Source of the DNA: Desertifilum tharense IPPAS B-1220
GTDB lineage: Bacteria > Cyanobacteriota > Cyanobacteriia > Cyanobacteriales > Desertifilaceae
DNA length: 61,134 bases
Direction: 5' to 3'
Assembly (NCBI RefSeq): GCF_001746915.1
Contig: NZ_MJGC01000064.1
Coordinates: forward strand, 1 to 61,134
A program made the translations under genes and the position numbers. Each line of letters opens with the position of its first letter. Positions within the stretch are counted from its first letter, which is position 1. Of this stretch, positions 36,482 to 46,900 are shown one piece after another. The notes beneath the pieces are model-generated. The model had not been told where the DNA came from. It made no database searches and worked only from the letters and a program-made list of their open reading frames with translations.

Positions 36482-37135
36482 ATGGAACTCTACACCATCG
36501 GACATTCTAACCACAGCATAGAAACGCTGATTGGGTTGCTCAAACAACATGATATCGCAGCGTTGGCTGATGTGCGATCGCACCCCTATAGCCGCTATCT
36601 CCCCCACTTTAACCAAGCTTCCCTCAAAAGCAGCTTGCAAACTGCTGGAATTCAGTATGTATTCCTCGGTCAGGAATTGGGCGCTAGACCGAGCGATCCA
36701 GAATGCTATATTGAAGGTAAGGCATTATACGAGAAAATCGCTGCAACTGAATTATTTGCTCAAGGGATTCAACGCCTACTCAAAGGAGCAGAACGGTATA
36801 AAATTGCTTTAATGTGTGCGGAAAAAGACCCGATTACTTGTCATCGCGCGATTTTAGTTTGTCCTCACCTCCGTTCCTTGAATTTACCCATCCAACATAT
36901 TCTTAAAGATGGGAGTTTAGAAAGCCACGAACAACTCGAAAGTCGCTTGCTTAAACTCCACGGCTTAGAAAGTTTTGAAGCCTCAAAACCCCTTCAGTTA
37001 AGCTTGTTTAGCCTGGAAGAACCGTCGAACATTCCCCTTAAACAGCGTTCTAGAGAGGAGTTGCTGCAAGAGGCTTATCAAAAACAAGGCGAACAAATTG
37101 CATATGTAGAGAAAAGCCAAAGTCACAATGAGTAA
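36482..37135 (+). CDS. DUF488 protein 1
   Basis: This 217-residue DUF488 protein has the N-terminal YTIGHSNHSIETLIGLL and DVRSHPYSRYLPHFN, and the C-terminal cysteine motif LMCAEKDPITCHRAIL. The family has been linked to rhodanese-like folds, and the conserved CHR may be catalytic or nucleic-acid binding, but no activity is established. Its end overlaps the next DUF488 gene by 8 nt, so the two are translated together. The C-terminal 60 residues are an extra helical tail absent from the second copy. Confidence 0.88.
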   Translation: MELYTIGHSNHSIETLIGLLKQHDIAALADVRSHPYSRYLPHFNQASLKSSLQTAGIQYVFLGQELGARPSDPECYIEGKALYEKIAATELFAQGIQRLLKGAERYKIALMCAEKDPITCHRAILVCPHLRSLNLPIQHILKDGSLESHEQLESRLLKLHGLESFEASKPLQLSLFSLEEPSNIPLKQRSREELLQEAYQKQGEQIAYVEKSQSHNE

Positions 37136-37574
37136 ATCGATTCAAATTTTTACAATTGGTTTTACCCAAAAAAGCGCCAAACAGTTTTTTGAAACCTTGA
37201 GTAACGCCGGGGTGAAGCGAGTCATTGATACTCGGTTAAATAATGTTTCTCAGCTAGCGGGTTTTGCCAAGAAAAACGATTTAGCCTATTTTTTAGAGAA
37301 AATTGGGGGGATTTCCTATTCTCACGTTTTAGATTTGGCACCCACCCAAACTATTTTAGATGAGTATAAGAAGCAGAAAGGGGATTGGGAAACCTACGAG
37401 AAAAAGTTTCTCCAATTAATGGCGGAACGCCAAATAGAAGACACTCTCACCCCGGAACAGTTGGATGGGGGATGCTTGCTGTGTAGCGAGGCGAAACCGC
37501 ATTTTTGTCATCGGCGGCTGGTGGCTGAGTATTTGCACCAAAAGTGGGGAAACCTAAAGGTGAATCATTTGTAA
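37128..37574 (+). CDS. DUF488 protein 2
   Basis: This 148-residue DUF488 protein is shorter and divergent from the preceding one. It has IFTIGFTQKSAKQFFETL and VIDTRLNNVSQLAGFAK, a family motif with Asp-Thr-Arg in place of Asp-Val-Arg, and the cysteine signature LLCSEAKPHFCHRRLVAEYL. It overlaps its upstream neighbour by 8 nt and lies 13 nt before the dual-OB-like gene. Two unlike DUF488 copies in one operon suggest a heteromeric enzyme. Confidence 0.88.
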   Translation: MSKSIQIFTIGFTQKSAKQFFETLSNAGVKRVIDTRLNNVSQLAGFAKKNDLAYFLEKIGGISYSHVLDLAPTQTILDEYKKQKGDWETYEKKFLQLMAERQIEDTLTPEQLDGGCLLCSEAKPHFCHRRLVAEYLHQKWGNLKVNHL

Positions 37575-37587
37575 GGCTTCAAAGGCG

Positions 37588-38385
37588 ATGGTGAAAATCA
37601 TTTGTCTGGCGAATTCTTGGAAATACCAAGAAAGGTGCATCGCAGGTATTAATCTAGAAACAGGTGAGTGGGTGCGTCCTGTTTGTTCAGAGTATCCTGA
37701 CGGACGGGTTCCTCAGCATATCCGTCTCATTCAGGGAATTGAACCCGCTTTACTGGATATTATTGACATTCCCTTGGGGGAAAGCGACTCAGATTATGGG
37801 TTTTCCTGCGAGAATGTGCTAATTTCCGATGGATGCTGGCGGCGAGTCAAAAGCGTTGCCCCAACAGCGGTTTTACAATATTGTCAGGATGATATCGAGA
37901 TTTTGCATAATTCTGCCAGATATGTAGAGGTGGCGGAATTACAATATTTGCCTTTTCGGGAAAGACAGACGCTACAACTGGTTTATACTCCCGAACTGAA
38001 AATCGAGAGATATGGGTCAAAGTGGAAGGGAAGTTTTGTAACAAGTTCTGGGAAATGCTTGACAAAAGCTTCTATTACCGATCCGGTTTTTATAGAAAAG
38101 TTGGCTTCGGGTTATCGTCCCCAAAATCCCTGTCTAATCACGGTTAGTTTAAGTATGCCGTTTCGACCTTCGGAAGATTGGGAAGGGGAACCACCCTGTT
38201 GGAAGCTAATTGCAGGGGTGATTGAACTTTCCGACTCGGATCGTATTTTAGTAGAAATGCAGCGTTTAGGCTGGAGTATCGAGCAGGGAAGGCAGTATTT
38301 GCAAGAATACTACGGAAAGCGATCGCGCAGCGAACTCACTTGCGACGAACTTCAAGACTTTTTGAGGTATTTAACCTCTGTTTAG
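37588..38385 (+). CDS. dual OB-fold-like protein, DUF488 partner
   Basis: The product has 265 residues. The opening (KIICLANSWKYQERCIAGINLETGEWVRPV) and the beta-rich body resemble proteins annotated as dual OB-containing, which recur next to DUF488 genes. OB folds usually bind nucleic acid or nucleotides. Four Cys and two Trp-rich strands (DGCWRRV, PPCWKLIAGVIEL) are visible. It is the third gene of the tight run and precedes WD40 paralogue 2 by 99 nt. Assignment is from memory of the family pattern, not from a search. Confidence 0.65.
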   Translation: MVKIICLANSWKYQERCIAGINLETGEWVRPVCSEYPDGRVPQHIRLIQGIEPALLDIIDIPLGESDSDYGFSCENVLISDGCWRRVKSVAPTAVLQYCQDDIEILHNSARYVEVAELQYLPFRERQTLQLVYTPELKIERYGSKWKGSFVTSSGKCLTKASITDPVFIEKLASGYRPQNPCLITVSLSMPFRPSEDWEGEPPCWKLIAGVIELSDSDRILVEMQRLGWSIEQGRQYLQEYYGKRSRSELTCDELQDFLRYLTSV

Positions 38386-38484
38386 CGTTTGACTTCCCCT
38401 ATTCTCTGCAAGGGTCAATCGCCAAATTGCCTTGAGTTAGGTTACTTTCGAGTCAGTATTATCCCTTATTGTATTCTTCGGTCT

Positions 38485-40590
38485 ATGTTCTCATTAATTG
38501 CTGCGATCGCCAAACCTGTCACCGCCTTACTCGCACCCCTGGCTTATAAAGCAGGTAAGTTTTTAAAAAATGCGTTCTTTGACTCCCAAGATACCTCTGC
38601 GCTGACGTATCGAGTCAAGGAGGATGAACGCTATCAGGGTGCTTTGCTGGAGTATGTGAGAGCTAAGGATATCCGAGAACGGGAGTTGATGCAGTTAAAC
38701 GCCGCACAATTGGAACGCGCCAATGAGTTGAAGGAACAGGAACTCAAGGATAGACGGGAACTCAGTGCTTTACAGCGGGAGTTGATGCGGGAGTTACAGG
38801 CGAAGGAGATTGAAGTTAAGCTGACGGAAATTCAGACGCTTTGGGATAAGGATACCTGGTTTTCTAAACTCAGCCGCCAGGAAACGGAACAGATTTTATT
38901 ACAGCAACAGCATCGCCTGTTAATTTTACTATCGCCTCCTGAGATTAGCGAAGATTGCCCGGCTTCTTTTCGGAATAATCTTAGAACCGAGATGCGGAGT
39001 GTTGGCGCGTTCCTTAATGAGCATTATTCCCCACAAGATAGTTTATCTCCGGTTAAGTTTTACAGCGATTACTTTAACCAGCCGATTGCCGATATTGATG
39101 TAGAACGTTTGCAGCGAATTTTATCTCCCGTTCCAACCATTATCCTATACAGCGATATCAGCGATTATGCAGTAACATTTCGGATTGGTTTTTGGGGAGT
39201 GGGAAACAAGGAAGCAACCGTATTTTCTACTAAGTCGTGGAATTGGGAAGAAGCCTATGAGTTATTATTGGAAGCTGGAAAGTCTGAAACCCAGTCTTTT
39301 CGGATAATCAGAAAGTTAATTGTTAGCATACACAATCTGTTAGCCACTTTTTGGGCAGACTCTTATTATTTGCAACTCGATCCTCACTATGAACCTAAGT
39401 TATTTAGTTTAAGCGATGAACTTGTAGGAGAAGGTTTGGCAGAAGAAATAATTCAACCTTATTTAGAAACTCTGAAAGAACTTCAGAAACAGCAATCATA
39501 TAATTATCAGCAGGAGAAAGACAATCTAATCTCTCGTTTTCTAGAAAATCCGATTAACTACACTGAAAAATTCAAGAAAATCCATACTTTTGAGAAGTTA
39601 AAGGTATTCATTCGCACTATTACATTTATTCCAAAAACTAATACATTTCTGAGTGGTGATGTCATTGATTACTATCGACATCCAAAAAGAAAATATACAG
39701 CTAAAGGTACTATCATTTTATGGGATACTTATACCAAAGAAAGGAAGGTTTTACGATCAAGTCTAGATTCAGATTTGTTTTCAATAGCTATCAGTTCAGA
39801 TAGTAAACTAATAGCTATTGACGGTCAAGACAACTGTATTGAATTAATAAACTTAGAAACGGAGCAGATTTTTAGAACCTTGAGAGGTCATATTAATACA
39901 GTGTTTTCACTCGTATTTAGTCCAGACGGAAAATTACTCGCCAGTGGCAGTAGTGACAATACCATTAAAATTTGGAGAGTTGAAACTGGGGAAGAAATTT
40001 ACACTTTTGGCACCCCATACTCTGGCACTCCATACTCTGGTACCTCGACATTCTTGAAATTATTTTCTGTTGCCTTTAGTCCCGATGAACCAATAATAGC
40101 AGGTGGCAACTGGAAATTCTTTTCTGTTGCTTTTAGTCCCGATGGACAAATAATAGCAGGTGGCAATAAGAATGGAAACGCTAAATTATTAGAGTTAAAC
40201 AACCCAAAACAAGCTTATACCCTTTGTGGTCATCATGATGCTGTACGTTCTGTTGCCTTTAGTCCTGATGGTCATTTATTGGCAACAGGAAGTGCCGATT
40301 GTAGAGTTAAATTGTGGAATGTCAGAACAAAAAAAGAGTTTTGTACTTTTACAGATCATAAAGATATTGTTTCGTCAGTTAGCTTTAGCCCAAATGGTCA
40401 GATTTTAGCCAGTGGTTCAGTAGATAATACGATTAAACTTTGGCGAGTAGATACAGGAGAGCTACTTCGGACACTGACTTGTGAGAGAGCAGTTTTATCT
40501 ATTGCATTTAGTTCAGATGGTTTAACTTTAGCGGCTGGATGTCGCGGTGGACTGATTGACATTTGGCGCTGCGAGGTGGGTGAGGAATAG
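38485..40590 (+). CDS. WD40 propeller protein with conserved helical N-terminal half (paralogue 2)
   Basis: The product has 701 residues. ATG 38485 (MFSLIAAIAKPVTALLAPLAYKAGKFL) is chosen over a TTG at 38389 because it aligns with the start of paralogue 1. The architecture is the same: hydrophobic helix, coiled coil, alpha/beta region (to about 340) and seven WD40 repeats, the last ending in LIDIWR. Blade 4 carries a 19-residue tandem duplication (FFSVAFSPDEPIIAGG, then FFSVAFSPDGQIIAGG), preceded by a small GTPYSGTPYSGT repeat. Sequence from about 39500 to 40000 is more AT-rich than elsewhere in the gene. The function is unknown. Confidence 0.85.
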   Translation: MFSLIAAIAKPVTALLAPLAYKAGKFLKNAFFDSQDTSALTYRVKEDERYQGALLEYVRAKDIRERELMQLNAAQLERANELKEQELKDRRELSALQRELMRELQAKEIEVKLTEIQTLWDKDTWFSKLSRQETEQILLQQQHRLLILLSPPEISEDCPASFRNNLRTEMRSVGAFLNEHYSPQDSLSPVKFYSDYFNQPIADIDVERLQRILSPVPTIILYSDISDYAVTFRIGFWGVGNKEATVFSTKSWNWEEAYELLLEAGKSETQSFRIIRKLIVSIHNLLATFWADSYYLQLDPHYEPKLFSLSDELVGEGLAEEIIQPYLETLKELQKQQSYNYQQEKDNLISRFLENPINYTEKFKKIHTFEKLKVFIRTITFIPKTNTFLSGDVIDYYRHPKRKYTAKGTIILWDTYTKERKVLRSSLDSDLFSIAISSDSKLIAIDGQDNCIELINLETEQIFRTLRGHINTVFSLVFSPDGKLLASGSSDNTIKIWRVETGEEIYTFGTPYSGTPYSGTSTFLKLFSVAFSPDEPIIAGGNWKFFSVAFSPDGQIIAGGNKNGNAKLLELNNPKQAYTLCGHHDAVRSVAFSPDGHLLATGSADCRVKLWNVRTKKEFCTFTDHKDIVSSVSFSPNGQILASGSVDNTIKLWRVDTGELLRTLTCERAVLSIAFSSDGLTLAAGCRGGLIDIWRCEVGEE
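40063..40176 (+). repeat. 57-bp tandem duplication in the WD40 gene
   Basis: Two copies of a 57-bp unit beginning TTTTCTGTTG are near-identical in DNA (starts 40063 and 40120), keep the frame and add 19 residues to blade 4. A short 18-bp tandem (GGCACYCCATACTCT-type) lies just upstream at about 40009-40042. Confidence 0.85.
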
Positions 40591-40675
40591 AAGAGAGAGG
40601 AATTCTGACCTGGGCTAGGCGCACTATAGGGGCAAGAGCGCTTAAAATCGAGGGGGGTAGTTGGTTCGAGCTTCC

Positions 40676-41203
40676 ATGCAACCTGAACTTAAATATTCTC
40701 GTTTACCAAGGGTTCCTTTAGGGCGGCGCGTTGCTGCATTTGCGATTGACTTCTTCCTGGTGGGAATTGCGAGTTCCATCGTCAGTGGGGGGATGTCGAG
40801 GATATTGTTTTTGCTGCTGTGGTTTGGGATGCGCGTTTTTTATGTGGCGACCAATCGCGGGCAGAGTGTCGGGCGCTATGCTTTGGACATTAAGCTAGTG
40901 GATGCGCGGTCGATCAAAATTCCCTTACTCACCGACTTGGCGAAGCGGGAGGGACTTTTGGGGATAGAGGCGATGCTGGCTTGGACTGGGTTTGTCTCCC
41001 TGAGTCCGACTAGCGCTTGGGCGATTTTGTTAATGATCCCTTTAGCGGTGGATTGCGGTTTTGCGTTCGCTGACTTGGATGTGCGCGAGGCGTTTCACGA
41101 TCGCATTGCTTCCACTATTCTCTTACAATCGCGGCGCGGTTATTCCCTCGACCTGAAAGTCAAGCTATTGCTTGATCAAATCAATATGCGTATGCGAAAA
41201 TGA
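40676..41203 (+). CDS. RDD family membrane protein
   Basis: This 175-residue protein has the RDD signature (PLGRRVAAFAIDFFLVG, with R-x-x-A-x-x-I-D) and two or three hydrophobic segments, so it is an inner-membrane protein of unclear function, perhaps a transporter. The ATG at 40676 is preferred by comparison with family starts. A TTG at 40661 has a better purine-rich stretch (GAGGGGGG) before it and cannot be excluded. The gene precedes the ribosomal protein pair. Confidence 0.8.
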   Translation: MQPELKYSRLPRVPLGRRVAAFAIDFFLVGIASSIVSGGMSRILFLLLWFGMRVFYVATNRGQSVGRYALDIKLVDARSIKIPLLTDLAKREGLLGIEAMLAWTGFVSLSPTSAWAILLMIPLAVDCGFAFADLDVREAFHDRIASTILLQSRRGYSLDLKVKLLLDQINMRMRK

Positions 41204-41250
41204 AGGTTTGTGTTGAATAGCTGTCTAAAAATTGTTGAGCGTGTAGACAT

Positions 41251-41445
41251 ATGGCTAAGAATAAAGGCGTTCGCATCATTGTGACGCTGGAATGTACGGA
41301 GTGTCGGACAAACCCCGATAAGCGATCGCCCGGAGTTTCCCGATACACCACGACGAAGAACCGCCGCAACACCACGGCAAGACTAGAATTGAACAAGTTC
41401 TGCACCCATTGCAACAAGCATACGGTTCACAAAGAAACCAAATAA
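41251..41445 (+). CDS. rpmG: 50S ribosomal protein L33
   Basis: This 64-residue basic protein has the L33 pattern and two zinc-type pairs, CTEC and CTHC, i.e. the zinc-binding (C+) form. It is followed 109 nt later by rpsR, the usual cyanobacterial pairing. Confidence 0.96.
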   Translation: MAKNKGVRIIVTLECTECRTNPDKRSPGVSRYTTTKNRRNTTARLELNKFCTHCNKHTVHKETK

Positions 41446-41554
41446 GCCTCTAAGCGAGGTGAACTGCTGTCCTTGCTGAGTGTCCCTCAGCTTAAACCCA
41501 AAGGACAACCTATTTACCCCAATCTGACCACACCCATCGCGGATTACTATCACT

Positions 41555-41773
41555 ATGACTGCTTATTACCGTCGCCGCGTTTCTCCGATTAAACCGGGTG
41601 ACGCTATTGATTACAAAGACGTTGACTTGCTGCGGAAATTTGTCACCGAACGGGGTAAAATTCTGCCCCGGCGGATCACCGGACTCACCGCCAAACAGCA
41701 AAGAGATTTGACCCTGGCGATCAAACGCGCCCGGATCTTAGCGCTGTTACCGTTTGTCAACAAAGAGGGATAA
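41555..41773 (+). CDS. rpsR: 30S ribosomal protein S18
   Basis: This 72-residue S18 has the characteristic [27 protein letters not shown] core and C-terminal [13 protein letters not shown]. It binds S6 on the platform of the small subunit. It is co-directional with rpmG and the downstream RNase gene. Confidence 0.97.
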   Translation: MTAYYRRRVSPIKPGDAIDYKDVDLLRKFVTERGKILPRRITGLTAKQQRDLTLAIKRARILALLPFVNKEG

Positions 41774-41904
41774 GAGGCAAAGAGATTTTGGATTGAACAT
41801 TTTAGTACCATTGGGTGGGAGGCTAAAGCCTTCACCTCATACAATAAGGTCAAGACTTAAACTCCCGCCTTCAACTCCAAAATCTCACCTCGAATAATCA
41901 GCCC

Positions 41905-43917
41905 GTGGATAAAGGAACGCTAGTTGAATTTCGGTTACATGGCGATCGCCGTCTTGCTGTAGTCGATCGTCCGGAAGGTAAAAAGAACTGGATCGTAGTT
42001 GACGAACGCGGTCAATCTCATACGATCCATCCGCGCCAAGTCACCTATGAAGTTCAAGGACAAACGTATAAACCGACTGAAATTCCACGTTTCTTAAAAG
42101 AAGTTGAAAATTATTTAGACCCCTCTAGCCTAGAAGTTGCCTGGGAACTCCTGGTTGAAGATGGGGAAACCGTCGATCCAGCAGCGATGGCCCAACTGTT
42201 ATTTTCCGACACCAGCCCGCCCCTCGCCTACGCCGCCCACTGCTTGCTGTTTGACGATAAAATTTACTTTAAACAAAAAGGCGAAGCCTACGAACCGCGT
42301 AGCGTCACCCTAGTTGCAGAACTTAAGCACCAGCAAGAAGTTGCTCGCCTCAAGCAACAAGAATCTCAAGAATTGTTCTCCCGGATACAATGCGCCTTAG
42401 CGGGAGAAAAGGTAGAGTGGACGAATAGCGATCGCGCTCGCTTAGATGCTTTAGAGCGCTATGCTGTTTTTGGTGAAGAAGCCACCCACCGCACTCCTGC
42501 CCTAGAAATCTTGAGTGCGCTAGGACGGCCCAACACGCCTCAAGCCGCAATGGATTTACTAATTGAGTTGCAATTGTGGACGCCCCATGAAAACCTGTTC
42601 CTGCGGCGGAGTCAAATTCCAACTCAGTTCTCTCATAAGGTGCTGGAAGTGGCCCAAGCCTGCTTAATCTCTCCCCCGATCGATCCGGACACCCATCGCT
42701 TGGATCTAACTCATCTCAAGGTTTACACCATTGACGATGAGAGTACCCAAGAAATTGACGACGGTTTGAGTCTCGAAACCTTACCGGATGGTCAGCAACG
42801 GCTGTGGATACACATCGCCGACCCCACGCGCTGGCTATCCCCAGGAGACGAACTCGACCTCGAAGCGCGACGCCGGGGAACCACCGTCTATTTACCGACA
42901 GGGATGATCTCCATGTTCCCCTCGGACTTAGCCACCGGGCCGATGAGTTTAAAACAGGGTAAAACTTGCTGCGCCCTCAGCTTTGGCGTCACCTTAGATG
43001 CAGCAGGCGCGATCGCCGACTATACCCTCCACGCCAGCTTAATTAAACCCACCTACCGCCTCACCTACGACGACGTAGACGAAATCTTAGAATTAGGCGT
43101 CCCCGGAGAAGCCGAAATTATGGCGATCGCCGCTAGCGCCCAACTCCGCAAACAATGGCGGCGTTCCCAAGGAGCCATCAGCATTTCCATGCCAGAGGCT
43201 TCGATTAAGGTGTACGAGGACGAGATCACGATCGCCGTTTTAACCGACTCCCAGGCGCGGCAATTGGTCGCAGAAATGATGATCTTAGCCGGGGAAGTCG
43301 CCGCCCGCTATTCCCAAGTCAACAACGTCCCGGTTCCCTTCCGCACCCAACCCCAACCCGAACTTCCCCCCGAAGAAGAACTGATGCAACTGCAAGCCGG
43401 CCCCGTCCGCGCTTGTGCGATCCGGCGCTGTATGCCCAAAAGCGAAATGAGCATTACCCCGGCGCGTCACGCGAGTTTAGCCTTAGAAGGCTATACCCAA
43501 GTCACCTCCCCCATCCGCCGCTACACCGACCTACTTGCCCATTTTCAGCTAAAAGCGCATCTGCGGGGCGACCCACTCCCCTTTACTGGAGAACAGCTTC
43601 AAGAACTGATGATGAGTGTCACTTCCACCACCCAAGAGGCGGTGTTAGTCGAACGCCAAACCAACCGCTACTGGGGGTTAGAATTCCTGCGCCGCCATTC
43701 TGATGAAGTGTGGCAGGGGTTAGTGTTGCGTTGGTTGCGCGAACATGAGAATCTGGCGCTGGTTTTATTAGAAGAATTGGGCCTAGAAATGGCGATGCGC
43801 TTTAACAACCCCGTTCAACCCGGCGATCGCATTGAACTCAAAGTCACCTACGCCGATCCGCGCCAGGATGTGGTTCACTTCCAACACTTACTAGAAACTG
43901 CTACCCAAACCGCCTAA
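41905..43917 (+). CDS. RNase II/R family 3'-5' exoribonuclease
   Basis: This 670-residue RNB-domain nuclease degrades single-stranded RNA processively. The catalytic Asp cluster is in TIDDESTQEIDDGLSLE (about 274-290), followed by HIADPTRWLSPGDELDLEARRRGTTVYLP and the arginine-rich YTQVTSPIRRYTDLLAHFQ. The N-terminal part is a KOW/OB-like fold and the C-terminal S1-like part is short compared with RNase R. GTG 41905 is the start. The gene follows rpsR, so it may be tuned to ribosome synthesis. Confidence 0.9.
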   Translation: MDKGTLVEFRLHGDRRLAVVDRPEGKKNWIVVDERGQSHTIHPRQVTYEVQGQTYKPTEIPRFLKEVENYLDPSSLEVAWELLVEDGETVDPAAMAQLLFSDTSPPLAYAAHCLLFDDKIYFKQKGEAYEPRSVTLVAELKHQQEVARLKQQESQELFSRIQCALAGEKVEWTNSDRARLDALERYAVFGEEATHRTPALEILSALGRPNTPQAAMDLLIELQLWTPHENLFLRRSQIPTQFSHKVLEVAQACLISPPIDPDTHRLDLTHLKVYTIDDESTQEIDDGLSLETLPDGQQRLWIHIADPTRWLSPGDELDLEARRRGTTVYLPTGMISMFPSDLATGPMSLKQGKTCCALSFGVTLDAAGAIADYTLHASLIKPTYRLTYDDVDEILELGVPGEAEIMAIAASAQLRKQWRRSQGAISISMPEASIKVYEDEITIAVLTDSQARQLVAEMMILAGEVAARYSQVNNVPVPFRTQPQPELPPEEELMQLQAGPVRACAIRRCMPKSEMSITPARHASLALEGYTQVTSPIRRYTDLLAHFQLKAHLRGDPLPFTGEQLQELMMSVTSTTQEAVLVERQTNRYWGLEFLRRHSDEVWQGLVLRWLREHENLALVLLEELGLEMAMRFNNPVQPGDRIELKVTYADPRQDVVHFQHLLETATQTA

Positions 43918-43995
43918 TCTTCGCTCTGGAGAGGGAAAAAATGGACTAAGCTAAAGAACTAAAGACTTCATCATATCTCGATCGGTCAGCCGTTT

Positions 43996-46900
43996 ATGAA
44001 CAGTCCTTTTCTGCAACGCCTCCACAGTCCCGAACGTCCTGTCATCGTTTTTGACGGCGCAATGGGAACCAACATCCAAACCCAAAACCTTACAGCAGAA
44101 GACTTTGGCGGGCCGCAGTATGAAGGCTGTAACGAATATCTGATTTACACCAAACCCGAAGCCATTGAGAAAGTCCATCGCGACTTTTTGGCGGCGGGTG
44201 CAGATGTGATTGAAACCGATACCTTTGGTGCAACCGCCTTAGTCTTAGCCGAATATGACCTGGGGGATAAGGCTTACGACCTGAATAAAAAAGCGGCCGA
44301 ACTGGCGAAACGGGTTGCGGTGGAATTTTCTACCCCAGAGAAACCCCGCTTCGTTGCAGGTTCCATCGGGCCGACGACTAAACTTCCCACCCTGGGACAT
44401 ATCGATTTTGACACGATGCAAGCCAACTTCGCCGAACAAGCAGAAGGCTTGTATGACGGCGGAGTCGATTTATTTATTATTGAAACTTGCCAAGATGTGC
44501 TGCAAATTAAAGCAGCCTTGAATGGCGTTGAGGAAGTGTTGCAAAGAAAAGGCGATCGCCGTCCGATCATGGTATCGGTGACAATGGAAGTTCAGGGGAC
44601 CATGCTGGTGGGTTCCGAAATTAGCGCCGCCTTAACCATCCTCGAACCCTATAAAATTGATATCCTCGGCCTCAACTGCGCCACCGGGCCCGACCGGATG
44701 GCCGAACATATTAAATATTTGTGCGAACATTCCCCCTTTGTCGTCTCCTGTATCCCCAACGCGGGTTTACCGGAAAATATCGGCGGACACGCGCATTACA
44801 AGCTGACACCGATGGAACTCCGCATGGCCTTGCATCGGTTTGTGGAAGACTGGGGAGTTCAAGTGATTGGCGGTTGCTGCGGAACCCGTCCCGAACATAT
44901 CCAGCAACTGGCGGAAATTTCCCAAACTCTGCATCCCAAACAACGCCAGCCGGAACACGAACCTTCAGCCGCCTCAATTTACAGTTCCCAACCCTACACC
45001 CAAGATAATTCCTTCCTAATCGTTGGCGAACGCCTCAACGCCAGCGGATCGAAAAAATGCCGGGATATGCTAAACGCCGAAGACTGGGATGGCCTTGTCT
45101 CCTTGGCGAAAGCGCAAGTCCGCGAAGGGGCCCATGTTCTAGATGTCAACGTGGACTATGTGGGACGCGATGGCGTCAAAGATATGCACGAACTCGTCTC
45201 CCGCCTGGTGACGAACGTAACCTTACCCCTGATGCTAGACTCCACCGAATGGGAAAAAATGGAGGCGGGTTTAAAGGTCGCCGGGGGGAAATGCATCCTC
45301 AACTCCACCAACTACGAAGACGGCGAACCGCGCTTTCTCAAGGTGTTGGAACTCGCGAAGAAGTATGGCGCGGCGGTGGTCGTCGGAACCATTGACGAAG
45401 AGGGGATGGCGCGAACGGCCGATCGGAAGTTTGCGATCGCCCAACGCGCCTATCGCCAAGCGGTAGAATATGGTATCCCCGGTCATGAAATCTTCTTTGA
45501 CCCCCTCGCCCTTCCCATTTCCACTGGGATTGAGGAAGATCGAGAAAACGGGAAAGCCACCATTGAAGCCATTCGCCGCATTCGAGAAAATCTCCCCGGC
45601 TGTCATATCCTCCTCGGCGTTTCCAATATTTCTTTTGGTTTAAACCCCGCCGCCAGAATTACCCTCAACTCCATGTTCCTCCATGAAGCGATGGCGGTGG
45701 GGTTAGATAGCGCCATCGTTAGCGCCAGTAAAATCTTACCCGTCGCCAAGATTGAACCCGAACATCAAGAAGTTTGTCGCCAGTTAATTTACGACCAACG
45801 GGAATATGATGCCAATGGGGTTTGCATTCATGACCCCCTCGCCAAGTTAACCACACTCTTTGAAGGCAAAACTGCCAAACGGGAAGCCGGAATTGATGAA
45901 AATCTCCCGGTAGAAGAACGCCTCAAACAGCATATTATCGACGGCGAACGCATTGGCCTTGAAGACCAACTCAAAAAAGCCTTAGAACAATATCCTCCCC
46001 TAGAAATTATCAATACTTTCTTACTCGATGGGATGAAAGTGGTTGGCGAGTTGTTTGGTTCGGGCCAAATGCAACTTCCCTTCGTTCTCCAATCGGCTGA
46101 AACCATGAAATCGGCGGTTGCGTATCTCGAACCGTTCATGGAAAAGCAAGAATCGGGGAATAATTCTAAAGGAACGGTTGTGATTGCCACGGTTAAAGGC
46201 GATGTCCACGATATCGGGAAAAATCTCGTTGATATCATCCTTTCCAATAACGGCTATAAAGTCGTCAACCTTGGGATTAAACAACCCGTTGATAACATTA
46301 TTGAAGCCTACGAACAACACCAAGCCGACTGTATCGCCATGAGTGGCCTGTTGGTGAAGTCTACCGCCTTCATGAAGGAGAACCTAGAAGTCTTCAACCA
46401 ACGCGGGATCGCCGTTCCCGTGATTTTAGGCGGCGCGGCGTTAACCCCCAAATTCGTCCATGAAGATTGCCAAAACACCTACAAGGGACAGGTGATTTAC
46501 GGTAAAGATGCCTTTGCTGACTTGCATTTCATGGATAAGTTAATGCCAGCCAAAGCCGCAGGCAAGTGGGATGATGGACAAGGCTTTTTAGATGAAACGG
46601 GAAATGGGTTTAAACCTGCTGTTGGAGTTAAGGAAGAAACTCAACCGACTCCACAGAACGCAGAACCCGCAGAACCAGAGGTTGAAGATACGCAACGTTC
46701 GGAAGCCGTCAGTTTAGAGATTGAACGGCCGACTCCGCCTTTCTGGGGAACGCAAGTCTTACAACCGGAAGACATTCCTTTAGCAGAGGTCTTTGGGTAT
46801 TTAGACTTACAAGCTTTAATTGCTGGACAATGGCAATTCCGCAAACCCAAGGATCAAAGCCGCGAAGAATACGATAGTTTCTTGCAAGAAAAGGTTTATC

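Noticed and set aside
41814..41836. possible hairpin between rpsR and the RNase gene
   Set aside because: The stem GGC/GCC is short, extension needs mismatches or a bulge, and no T-run follows, so a terminator or leader element is not supported.
44711..45008. frames on both strands inside metH
   Set aside because: They are shadows of the GC-rich coding sequence of metH, whose domains are continuous here.
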